Source: Methanobacteriota archaeon (GTDB lineage Archaea; Hydrothermarchaeota; Hydrothermarchaeia; Hydrothermarchaeales; BMS3B). Taken from it: a stretch of 23,791 nucleotides of DNA. The notes under the pieces are model-generated. The model was not told the origin of the DNA. It ran no database searches and was given only the letters and a program-made list of their open reading frames with translations. The number at the start of each line of letters is the position of its first letter. Position 1 is the stretch's first letter. A program made the position numbers and the translations under genes. The DNA lies in assembly GCA_003229935.1 (NCBI GenBank), contig QIGD01000021.1, forward strand, positions 1 through 23,791, read 5' to 3'. Below, piece by piece: positions 8,067 through 14,761 of the stretch.

Positions 8067-8107
8067 TATAAAAGTATATAAATGTTTCGAGTTCGAACTG
8101 TTCGAAA
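8067..8107 (-). promoter_or_regulatory. Promoter/operator of the MacB-type operon (41-bp shared box, copy 2)
   Basis: Identical over 41 bp to 4710-4750. The TATA box is at 8075-8082 and the palindrome TTCGAACTGTTCGAA at 8092-8106. Unlike copy 1, the start codon is about 56 bp from the TATA centre, so this operon has a short leader with a ribosome binding site. A further shared 12-mer, TAAAAAAACTTC, lies upstream of both copies at different distances. Confidence 0.75.
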
Positions 8108-8130
8108 GCGGGTTGTGTAAAAAAACTTCA

Positions 8131-8172
8131 ATTAAAATTTATTTGTCTTATACAATTTTAAAAGAGGTGAAA
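8131..8172 (+). repeat. 42-nt exact repeat, copy A
   Basis: These 42 bases are identical to the minus strand of 11557-11598. Looser similarity runs on for about 60 nt, including AATTCCT and GCCCAAA. The stretch contains AAAAGAGGTGA, a good ribosome binding site, but no start codon follows at the right distance. The rest of the 8108-8269 gap holds a short palindrome (TCTCTAAAGAGA, 8192-8203) and a 7-bp stem pair AGTTTCA/TGAAACT nearby. I see no gene in the gap. Confidence 0.8.
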
Positions 8173-8269
8173 TAGGGGTAATTCCTACCTTCTCTAAAGA
8201 GAGATAGTTTCATTGCCCAAATGTATGTGAAACTGGCATACCGGAGAATATCTTTTCCAATATATTAAA

Positions 8270-9613
8270 CTATATGACTAAAGAAGATAGTAGCCAGGGA
8301 GAAATAGACAATAAGGCTATTGTTGTCATGAAAGGGCCGCTAGCCAGTGGCGGGTCAATTCCCAGCCTTTCAAGAATTGCAGGGATTAAGACACCCATAC
8401 TGCTTGCCAGAGTCATCGCACAGAGCATGGCAAAACCTACAATAAGGCCAATTCCAGGTCGACCTACAAGCAAATAAGAGAAAATAGCAGTTATACTACC
8501 TGCTATCACACCCATTGTAAAGCCTATCTTTATTTCCCTCAGCATATAACTCATCTTTCCCCCTATATCTTTTATGGCGATAGCTCTCACGAAAGTTGTA
8601 GAAGTCTGAAGACCGACATTACCTCCCATAGTCATAATAACCGGAACAAAAAGAGAAAATGCAATAACAGACCCGAGAATATTTTCAAAATGCTTTAGAA
8701 TTGTTGAAGTCACAAGTCCATCCCCAACGAGAGCAACAAATAGCCAGGGTAGTCTTGCCTTTACAACCTCCCTCACAGGTGCATCCACCAGCCAGTCAAT
8801 CTTAGCACCGATACCTGCCAGCTGCCCTATATCCTCCACTATTTCCTCTTCAATTATGCCTACAACATCATCCACAGTTACAATACCGGTTAACTTGCCT
8901 TCCTTATTCACCACAGGTACAGCAACCAGATCATAATCACCTACAATCTTTGCAACTTCTTTCTGGTCCATATGAAGAGTAACTTTAATTACATTGCTTT
9001 CCATTACCTCTTCGAGTTTTTTGTCCTCAAGAGCAAGCATGAGGTCACGGAGAGATAAAACTCCAACAAGCTTTCCATTTCTATCAACAACATATAGATA
9101 ATATATTGTCTCGAAATCCTTGGCATTTTCCCTTATATATTTTTCAGCCTCTCTGACAACTATATCATTGGGAAGGGCAAGAACCTTTGTTGTCATCAGC
9201 CCTCCCGCAGTATCTGGAGGATAGGGAAGTAGAAGCTTTATATCTTTCTGAAGTTCCTCTGGAAGACATTTTATTATATTATTTCTCTTTTCTGGAATAA
9301 GAAGAGTTAAAACATCCACAGCCTCATCAGGCTGTATATTTTTAAGAAGTTCTGCAGCGGATTCTGGTGCGAGAAACTCAAGCAGCTCTACCTGAACCTC
9401 CTCTTTTAGCTCTGGAAAGAATTCAGCAACTACTCTTGGTTCGAGCATTGTCAGGACTTCTCTTCTATGACCTTCCTCCAGATTATGAAAAAAATCAGCC
9501 AGATCAAATGGATGGAATTCTCTGACTTCCTTCTGGAATTCTTTCCATCTCTTTTCCTCCAAAAGTTTTATTAGCCTCTCAGCAACTTCACTTCTCAGGG
9601 CGATACAGACCAC
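8270..9613 (-). CDS. mgtE: MgtE-type magnesium transporter/channel
   Basis: Mg2+ (or Co2+) channel of the cytoplasmic membrane, gated by internal Mg2+. The 447 residues have the full MgtE layout: an N-terminal helical superhelix (about 10-130), two CBS domains (about 137-200 and 203-260), a connecting plug helix and five membrane helices (about 288-447). Pore motifs are PVIMTMGGNVGLQTS near 324-338 and the DPPLASGPFMTT block near 420-431, whose aspartate (D420) matches the pore Mg2+ site. The start is uncertain. The GTG at 9613 sits on top of an AGGAG motif (9613-9617), and no usual start codon lies at the normal spacing from it. The gene stands alone: 59 bp separate it from the upstream gene. 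Confidence 0.93.
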   Translation of the reverse strand: MVCIALRSEVAERLIKLLEEKRWKEFQKEVREFHPFDLADFFHNLEEGHRREVLTMLEPRVVAEFFPELKEEVQVELLEFLAPESAAELLKNIQPDEAVDVLTLLIPEKRNNIIKCLPEELQKDIKLLLPYPPDTAGGLMTTKVLALPNDIVVREAEKYIRENAKDFETIYYLYVVDRNGKLVGVLSLRDLMLALEDKKLEEVMESNVIKVTLHMDQKEVAKIVGDYDLVAVPVVNKEGKLTGIVTVDDVVGIIEEEIVEDIGQLAGIGAKIDWLVDAPVREVVKARLPWLFVALVGDGLVTSTILKHFENILGSVIAFSLFVPVIMTMGGNVGLQTSTTFVRAIAIKDIGGKMSYMLREIKIGFTMGVIAGSITAIFSYLLVGRPGIGLIVGFAMLCAMTLASSMGVLIPAILERLGIDPPLASGPFMTTIALLSISPWLLSSLVI

Positions 9614-9672
9614 TCCTATTAATATTAACTACTCCTTAAAAGAAGTAATAATAGTACTATATGTTTCACTAG

Positions 9673-10293
9673 CTAAAAAATAATACTTAAGAAAACTATT
9701 GTAGCAACCGGAATGCTTAGATTGTCATCCACCGGAATAGGCAGGCTCTCAATCAGCATGCCAATAAATGACGCTGAAACGGATATTATAACAGCATATA
9801 GTGGTGAAACTGCAAAAATAAACACCTGTGCTAGAAATATGCCTATGAAGGCAAAAGAAAAGCCTGCAACAGCACCCTCAATACTTTTATTTTTATTATA
9901 TGGTATCTTATTTTTACCAAACCTTACACCCACAAGGGTTGATGCAGAATCCCCCATAGCAAGAACCAGTACAGCACTGGCAAACATGAAGTAGGGCTTA
10001 TTAAAAACTAACATAAGAATATAGGCAATAAGTACACCAGTATAGAATCTTAAAGTGCCCCTGCCTGGTGTAACTTTTGAACGTTTTCTTTCAGCCATGT
10101 CGATAAGCTGGGAGAATAATGGCAATTTGACTCCCTTTGAATATAGGGAAGCTAAAGAATAGCCAATAATAAGCATAATAGCCAAAAGGAAAATAGGCGC
10201 CAGATTACCAAAATAAATTTCTATTATCAGCAGATAAAACGGTGTAGCCAAACCTGACATATGTATAAACTGTCTTTTTGTTTCTAAATCCAA
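9673..10293 (-). CDS. Polyprenol/dolichol kinase family membrane protein (SEC59/VTE5-like)
   Basis: Integral membrane enzyme of the dolichol/phytol/farnesol kinase family, which uses CTP to phosphorylate long isoprenoid alcohols. The 206 residues carry several hydrophobic helices and the family motifs GDSAST (about 114-119), the KSIEG block (about 136-140) and a late DDNLSIP (about 189-195). TTG at 10293 is preferred as the start because GAGGTGA (10299-10305) lies five bases before it. The in-frame GTG at 10302 overlaps that binding site. The binding site also overlaps the stop of the upstream M50 protease gene, so the two are co-translated. In archaea such an enzyme may supply or recycle dolichyl phosphate for AglB-type glycosylation, or act in lipid salvage. 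A CDP-archaeol synthase is less likely from the motifs. Confidence 0.82.
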   Translation of the reverse strand: MDLETKRQFIHMSGLATPFYLLIIEIYFGNLAPIFLLAIMLIIGYSLASLYSKGVKLPLFSQLIDMAERKRSKVTPGRGTLRFYTGVLIAYILMLVFNKPYFMFASAVLVLAMGDSASTLVGVRFGKNKIPYNKNKSIEGAVAGFSFAFIGIFLAQVFIFAVSPLYAVIISVSASFIGMLIESLPIPVDDNLSIPVATIVFLSIIF

Positions 10294-10298
10294 AATTG

Positions 10299-10305
10299 TC
10301 ACCTC
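10299..10305 (-). promoter_or_regulatory. Ribosome binding site deciding the polyprenol kinase-like start
   Basis: GAGGTGA on the minus strand overlaps the protease stop codon and ends five bases before the TTG at 10293. The in-frame GTG (10302) is part of this motif. Confidence 0.6.
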
Positions 10306-11506
10306 ATAGTGGGGGTTTTATTAAATTAATTAGAATTACCAAGCCAATAAATATTGATATTGCCGATGAAAATCTCTCTGCTCTGGCAGCTTTCATAAAT
10401 CTGTTTAGTGTGATTCTAAGTATATGATGCCCGTCGGTAGCTGCAACACCAAAATGTATTGGAAGTAAGTTTACAAGACCCACAATAATATTAAGAAAGA
10501 AAACCCACCTGAACAGACTGATTAAGTCAAGAGGAAGGAAATGAACAATGTGGAAAATTCCTTTTTTAATTGGCAGAAAGGTTTCAATACCTATAAATCC
10601 TCTCTTGGGGTTATCCTTTCTCGCTGCCAGCGTTAGTGCAAAGCTCCCCCGTTCTGTGGTTATTTTGATTTTCTTTCCCGGCTTAAGCTGTTTTACAGTA
10701 TCATAAAAGCTCTTAAAATTTTTTATAGGTGTTCCTCTTATATCCATTATCATATCACCTCTCTCAAGAACACCATAAGCGGGAGAACCCTTAACAACAT
10801 TTACTACTTGTACACCTTCGCTTTGAAAAAAAACATGCATGGCTAAAGGTGTTAAAGCAAAAAGCACAATAACAGCAAGAAGCAGATTGGCAAAAGACCC
10901 TGCAGAATAAACGCGCAGCTGTGAAAGCCAGGGCTTCTTATTGAAGACCTCTTCCTCAGGCTCCACAAAAGCACCCAGAGGAATAATAAAGGCAAAAAAT
11001 ACACCCAGACTCTTAATAGGAATATTCTCAGCCCGGGATAAAATACCATGTGAAAATTCATGAACAACAATTATAGTTACAAATGCAAAAAGACCGTACC
11101 ATAATGGTATTGTATAACCAGGTATAAGCAACTGTGTTTTCATTGCAGGTATGCTTTTAAAATAGGTAAGATATATGGCATTAAGAAGACTGAATAGCAT
11201 GAAAAACATGCCCAGAATTCCAACTATTACCATAAAGGTTCCTGTAATCTTCCAGAACCTCTTATACTTACCAATCTTCTCGATAAATCCTTTTCCCTTT
11301 TCAGTCCTTATGATGAGAAATATTGCATGCTTTTCAGCATTGATTTTACTTCTTTTCAATGCCTGAAGAAGAGAAAACCAGAGGAGCAGAATGGCGAATA
11401 AAACAATCTCATTTTTCGAAAGTCCTCCTTTCACAACCGCATAAGTGGTAGCTATAATAGAAACAATAATAAACCACTGCCAGTATTCCAGCTTTAATCT
11501 ATTCAT
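10304..11506 (-). CDS. Site-2-protease-type M50 membrane metallopeptidase with PDZ domain
   Basis: Intramembrane zinc protease of the M50 family, which cuts membrane-anchored substrates inside the bilayer. The 400 residues include N-terminal helices, the zinc motif HEFSH at about 149-153, a PDZ domain (about 225-300) placed between the two catalytic halves, and the second motif NLLPIHFGVAATDGHH (about 352-367), whose aspartate is the third zinc ligand. This two-half arrangement fits archaeal group I/III site-2 proteases. The ATG at 11506 overlaps the stop of the doubtful 117-codon frame upstream, and its own 3' end is coupled to the polyprenol kinase-like gene. The natural substrate is unknown; anti-sigma-like or membrane-bound regulators are typical in bacteria, less defined in archaea. 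Confidence 0.93.
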   Translation of the reverse strand: MNRLKLEYWQWFIIVSIIATTYAVVKGGLSKNEIVLFAILLLWFSLLQALKRSKINAEKHAIFLIIRTEKGKGFIEKIGKYKRFWKITGTFMVIVGILGMFFMLFSLLNAIYLTYFKSIPAMKTQLLIPGYTIPLWYGLFAFVTIIVVHEFSHGILSRAENIPIKSLGVFFAFIIPLGAFVEPEEEVFNKKPWLSQLRVYSAGSFANLLLAVIVLFALTPLAMHVFFQSEGVQVVNVVKGSPAYGVLERGDMIMDIRGTPIKNFKSFYDTVKQLKPGKKIKITTERGSFALTLAARKDNPKRGFIGIETFLPIKKGIFHIVHFLPLDLISLFRWVFFLNIIVGLVNLLPIHFGVAATDGHHILRITLNRFMKAARAERFSSAISIFIGLVILINLIKPPL

Positions 11507-11856
11507 AATGTTTGGGCAAGAATACCACTTATTTCAATTTGTGAAGGAATTGCCCTTTTCACCTCTTTTAAAATTGTATAAGACAAATAAATTTTAATCC
11601 GATTTAAACCAGCAGGTATTGCAACCTGCTCATTGTTCCTAGAATTATCAGGTATCAATTGGTTTTGCATGTTTATGATAGAAACTCTCAAGTCCTGACC
11701 ACTCTTGCCAGAGTGTAAGTCCTCTTCGGAGTTGTTATTGGTCAGTAGTAGCACACTGAGGAGGGTTTTCTCTATGTTTAATGCCTCACTTACAGAGCAG
11801 GGGACTTGAGGAATATCCCCTGATGTGTTCTTTAACTCTACCAATAACTGCCACAT
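11503..11856 (-). CDS. Doubtful 117-codon frame, possibly a truncated gene
   Basis: Not recognised. It is open for 117 codons with a good AGGAGG about nine bases before the ATG. It ends in an ATGA overlap with the M50 protease, the same coupling seen between other genes here. The middle reads like a beta-sandwich surface-domain fragment (LRVSIINMQNQ, AIPAGLNRIKIYL). Against it: there is no signal peptide or recognisable domain, and the ribosome binding site lies inside the IS605-type end (11865-11937). Codons within 11557-11598 are repeated exactly at 8131-8172, where the frame is broken by a TAG. It may be the 3' part of a gene whose 5' half was lost on element insertion, or chance translation opposite a decayed tnpB tail. 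If it is not real, 11507-11999 is a 490-bp gene-free region holding the element end and the cutA promoter. Confidence 0.3.
   Translation of the reverse strand: MWQLLVELKNTSGDIPQVPCSVSEALNIEKTLLSVLLLTNNNSEEDLHSGKSGQDLRVSIINMQNQLIPDNSRNNEQVAIPAGLNRIKIYLSYTILKEVKRAIPSQIEISGILAQTL
11557..11598 (-). repeat. 42-nt exact repeat, copy B
   Basis: The minus strand is identical to 8131-8172 on the plus strand. It lies inside the doubtful 117-codon frame and about 50-90 bp upstream of the M50 protease start, so it may also hold that gene's promoter. Confidence 0.8.
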
Positions 11857-11864
11857 TCTTTAAT

Positions 11865-11937
11865 GCCTCCTAATCAACCAATGGCTCTTATCCTTTACGT
11901 AACAAGCCCCTCTTGCTTTAGCAGTGGGGTGATTGAC
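11865..11937 (+). mobile_element. Decayed IS200/IS605-type end
   Basis: About 80% identical by eye to 19-88, including an unbroken 17-base match (GCCTCCTAATCAACCAA) and the closing GATTGAC. The hairpin is degenerate: CCCC/GGGG and TGC/GCA pairs remain around a TTTA loop, with mispairs between. Sequence beyond 11937 shares nothing with sequence beyond 88, so this is the element border. No intact transposase frame lies on the plus strand to the left; the best plus frame has several stops. It is a remnant or a non-autonomous copy. Confidence 0.55.
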
Positions 11938-11969
11938 CTGACCTACCTTTACAAATTTTCAAAAGAAGC

Positions 11970-11977
11970 TTTATTTA
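11970..11977 (+). promoter_or_regulatory. TATA box of the cutA-lysS operon
   Basis: TTTATTTA centred about 26-27 bp before the ATG at 12000, consistent with a leaderless cutA transcript. It lies 32 bp beyond the decayed element end. Confidence 0.5.
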
Positions 11978-11999
11978 CCATGTGTATTAATTTCTAATT

Positions 12000-12317
12000 A
12001 TGGTAGTCATGGTTTACATAACAGCAGGTGATGTAGAAGAAGCAAAAAAAATAGCCAGGGTTGTTATCAGAAAACGGCTTGCTGCCTGTGCAAATATAAT
12101 TGGTGGCATTACTTCTATCTATAGGTGGAAGGGTAGAGTGGAAGAAGAGAGCGAAGCTATTTTACTTCTAAAGACTTCTAAAGCAATGGTTAATGCTTTG
12201 ATAGATGAAGTTAAAGAGCTGCACAGTTATGAGGTGCCTGATATTACAGTAATTCCCGTTAAGGGTGGGCTGGAGGAGTATCTGATGTGGATAAAAGAGG
12301 AGACAAGGAGCTTATAA
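12000..12317 (+). CDS. cutA: CutA1-family divalent cation tolerance protein
   Basis: Small trimeric PII-like ferredoxin-fold protein of the CutA1 family (105 residues, the usual length). It shows the family pattern: an N-terminal strand VYITAGD, the LAACANI block with C30, YRWKG near 41-45, a central strand ILLLKT, and HSYEVPDI near 75-82. The family binds metals in vitro and is linked to copper tolerance in E. coli, but its true role is unsettled. The ATG at 12000 fits the TATA box at 11970-11977; an ATG at 12009 is an alternative. One base separates its stop from lysS, so the two form an operon. Nothing in the sequence explains why a metal-related protein is paired with a tRNA synthetase. 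Confidence 0.93.
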   Translation: MVVMVYITAGDVEEAKKIARVVIRKRLAACANIIGGITSIYRWKGRVEEESEAILLLKTSKAMVNALIDEVKELHSYEVPDITVIPVKGGLEEYLMWIKEETRSL

Positions 12318-12318
12318 A

Positions 12319-13932
12319 ATGGAAGATGTTTTATTCTGGGCAGATAGCAAAGCAAGAAAAATAACTGAAAGGGAGAAGTTCCATTATATTGATAAAGATA
12401 TTCCTGAGTTTGATAAGCTTACTATAAAAACAAGTGCAAGCATTTCAGGAGTTCTTCATATAGGACGGCTCAGCGATACCATCAGAGCTGACTCGGTCTG
12501 CATAGCTCTTCAGGAGGCAGGCTATGATGTAGAACTTATATGGGTGGCAGAGGATATGGACCCTCTGAGGAAAATCCCTGAAGGTGTGCCCCAGAAGTTT
12601 GAGGAATACATAGGCATGCCTGTAACCTCCATACCTGACCCATGGGGATGTCACAGTAGTTATGCAGAGCATCATGTCAGCCCCTACTTTGAGGTTATTC
12701 AGGAATTTGTGAGAACAGATATTAAGGGGTATTCAATGCGCGAGGAATACACCAGCGGAAACTTCACACATTATATAAAAGAAATTCTCGAGAATCAAAA
12801 CCAGGCGATAGAGATACTGAACAGATACAGGCAGAAACCCATTCCTCAAGGTTATAGCCCTTTTGTTCCTATATGCGAGAACTGTGGCAAGATTATTACC
12901 ACAAGGGTTGATAAGTACGAGGAGGGAAAGGTGTATTATAGCTGTCAGGACTATAAATTTGAGAAGTACACTGCAAAAGGCTGTGGCCACATAGGTATAG
13001 CTGACCCCCTTAAAGACATGGGAAAGCTTATGTGGAAGAGTGAGTGGGCTGCACAGTGGGCTCGCTGGAGGGTAGTGAGTGAAGGTGCTGGCAAAGAATA
13101 TATTGTGCCCATGAGTGCATGGTGGGTCAATAGTGAGATAGCTGAGAAAATCCTTGGCTTTCCTATGCCTGTACCAATTTTCTATGAGCATTTGATGATT
13201 AATGGAGAGAAGATGAGTGCATCTCTGGGCAATGTTGTTTACCCGAAGGACTGGCTTGAGGTAGCCCCTGCCCAGCTTCTTCGTTTCTTCTACAATAAAA
13301 AGCTAATGAAAACAAGAAGCTTCTCCTGGCAGGAACTTCCCAGATTATATGATGATTATGATAATCATGCCAGAGTCTACTTTGACCTTGAAAAGGTGGG
13401 TAGTGAAAAAGAATTGAAGCACATGAGAAGGCTTTATGAAATTTCTCAGCTTGATACAGCGGAAAAGCCAAATCCTCTACCTTTTTCCCATGCTGCAATG
13501 GTAGCCTCAGTATATAAAGAAAAAGATGATATAATATCTAGTTTGGAAAAATCTGGACATTATAGAGAGGAGATGGAAGAATATATTTTGAGGAGAGTGG
13601 AATATGCCAGAGTATGGTTTGAGAAATATGCCCCTGAGATAAAATCTTTCCTTATTGATGACCTGAATGAAGTCAGAGAAAAGCTATCTGAAGAGCAGAT
13701 AAGATTTCTTGGAAAACTTGGCAAGGTCGTATCGAGTTCAGATATGTCAGGCGAGGAGCTTCAGCAGAAGATTTATGAAATTGCACAGGAACTCGAAGTT
13801 CCTCTGAAGGCAGCATTTCAGAGTATCTATCTTGTCACTCTTGGTAAAGCCTATGGGCCAAAGGCAGGGATGTTTCTTGCCTCTCTGCCAAGAAAATGGG
13901 TTATCAAAAGGCTTGAAGAGGCAGCTTCATAG
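12319..13932 (+). CDS. lysS: Class I lysyl-tRNA synthetase (divergent subgroup)
   Basis: Cytoplasmic enzyme expected to attach lysine to tRNA-Lys. The 537 residues follow the class I LysRS plan: nucleotide-binding fold with the HIGH-type motif HIGR (47-50), an inserted domain with four cysteines able to bind zinc (C186, C189, C209, C222), the KMSKS-type motif KMSAS (298-302), and an all-helical anticodon-binding part (about 310-537) ending FLASLPRKWVIKRL. The DPWGCHSSYAEH segment (107-118) is shared with Thermococcus-type enzymes. By eye, the segment between the zinc domain and KMSAS (about 259-275, AGKEY...SAWWVNSE) differs from the GKDH...SYDTG block I know from Pyrococcus and Methanosarcina LysRS, which contributes to amino-acid binding. 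AGGAG eight bases before the ATG supports the start. The 3' end overlaps the convergent gene by 6 nt. Confidence 0.9.
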   Translation: MEDVLFWADSKARKITEREKFHYIDKDIPEFDKLTIKTSASISGVLHIGRLSDTIRADSVCIALQEAGYDVELIWVAEDMDPLRKIPEGVPQKFEEYIGMPVTSIPDPWGCHSSYAEHHVSPYFEVIQEFVRTDIKGYSMREEYTSGNFTHYIKEILENQNQAIEILNRYRQKPIPQGYSPFVPICENCGKIITTRVDKYEEGKVYYSCQDYKFEKYTAKGCGHIGIADPLKDMGKLMWKSEWAAQWARWRVVSEGAGKEYIVPMSAWWVNSEIAEKILGFPMPVPIFYEHLMINGEKMSASLGNVVYPKDWLEVAPAQLLRFFYNKKLMKTRSFSWQELPRLYDDYDNHARVYFDLEKVGSEKELKHMRRLYEISQLDTAEKPNPLPFSHAAMVASVYKEKDDIISSLEKSGHYREEMEEYILRRVEYARVWFEKYAPEIKSFLIDDLNEVREKLSEEQIRFLGKLGKVVSSSDMSGEELQQKIYEIAQELEVPLKAAFQSIYLVTLGKAYGPKAGMFLASLPRKWVIKRLEEAAS

Positions 13933-14580
13933 ATTTATAAGCTCAGCCTCTAACCTATCATTATCATTTATATCAACAACAGCATAGCCCATGTGCATTG
14001 GACCTGGATTTATAATAAGCTTTCCCTGCCATTTCTCAATACCCTTTGCTTCATGGACATGACCACATATTACCAACTCTATATTAGCATCTCTTATAAA
14101 ATTTCTGAGAGCTTTACTCCCAGCCCTTGTTCCTGAACCTGTTCCGTCAAGAATCCCATAGGGAGGAGTGTGACTAATAAGAATTTTCTTCTCTGTATTG
14201 CCAAGAGAATTATATGCCTTCTCAACAATCCCAAACAGCTTCTCCTCAGAGTATTCCTGGGGTGTGGCAAAGGGTGTTATGTTAGACCCTCCAATGCCAA
14301 AGAAACCTGTGCCATTGATAACTGCACTTCTGCCATGAAGCCAGACTTTGAGTTCTTTCAATGCATCATTAACAGATGATAAGTCACAGTTTCCATGAAC
14401 CGCCAGAATTTTAGAGTTATGTTTCATAAACTCCCTTATAATTTTCATTGTTTCACCTCTATCTCCAAAATTAGTTATGTCACCTGCAAGAATTACAATA
14501 TCAGCTTCTCTAAGCTCAGACTCAATCTTTTTAATATTTTTGTATCTTCCATGTATGTCAGAGATGCAGAGCAATCGCAT
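13927..14580 (-). CDS. YfcE/Icc-like metallophosphoesterase
   Basis: A 217-residue calcineurin-like phosphoesterase with the complete set of metal-binding motifs: DIHG (8-11), GDITNFG (33-39), GNCD (63-66), SHTPP (136-140) and GHVHEA (173-178). GNCD in place of GNHD and the PPYG loop fit the COG2129/YfcE-like group, which acts on phosphodiesters or phosphoproteins. The physiological substrate is unknown. A TATA box at 14604-14612 lies about 28 bp before the ATG, implying a leaderless mRNA. The gene converges with lysS, with a 6-nt overlap of the two coding ends, and is not part of that operon. Confidence 0.92.
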   Translation of the reverse strand: MRLLCISDIHGRYKNIKKIESELREADIVILAGDITNFGDRGETMKIIREFMKHNSKILAVHGNCDLSSVNDALKELKVWLHGRSAVINGTGFFGIGGSNITPFATPQEYSEEKLFGIVEKAYNSLGNTEKKILISHTPPYGILDGTGSGTRAGSKALRNFIRDANIELVICGHVHEAKGIEKWQGKLIINPGPMHMGYAVVDINDNDRLEAELINL

Positions 14581-14603
14581 AATCTAACTTTATTTTTAAG
14601 AAG

Positions 14604-14612
14604 TATATATTT
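14604..14612 (-). promoter_or_regulatory. TATA box of the YfcE-like phosphoesterase gene
   Basis: AAATATATA on the minus strand, centred about 28 bp from the ATG at 14580. The rest of the 181-bp gap to lhr holds no gene; a short repeat lies at its right end. Confidence 0.55.
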
Positions 14613-14715
14613 TTCTGCAATTTCGCAAGGTTTATTGCCTCATTTTGTTCTCTTATAGACGAATACTTAGGATAGATATTTTCATACTGGTTTGATTATA
14701 TCCCAGAGAGATATT

Positions 14716-14744
14716 TTTGAAAGGTTAAAGAATTTCAAAGGTTA
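14716..14744 (+). promoter_or_regulatory. Repeat motif upstream of lhr
   Basis: An inverted pair TTTGAAA (14716-14722) and TTTCAAA (14733-14739) overlaps a direct repeat of AAAGGTTA (14720-14727 and 14737-14744, 17-nt period). It sits 18-46 bp before the lhr start. It could be an operator near the promoter. No clear ribosome binding site or strong TATA box is seen for lhr; AT-rich candidates are near 14694-14702 and 14711-14719. Confidence 0.3.
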
Positions 14745-14761
14745 TCCTTCCACCTCTTAAC

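Noticed and set aside
8206..8235. Stem AGTTTCA/TGAAACT with a 15-nt loop downstream of mgtE as a riboswitch or terminator
   Set aside because: The stem is short and AT-rich with a long loop and no T-tract of note; too weak to call.
12733..13191. Open frame of 152 codons on the minus strand
   Set aside because: It lies wholly inside lysS in antisense, with no recognisable domain or start signals.
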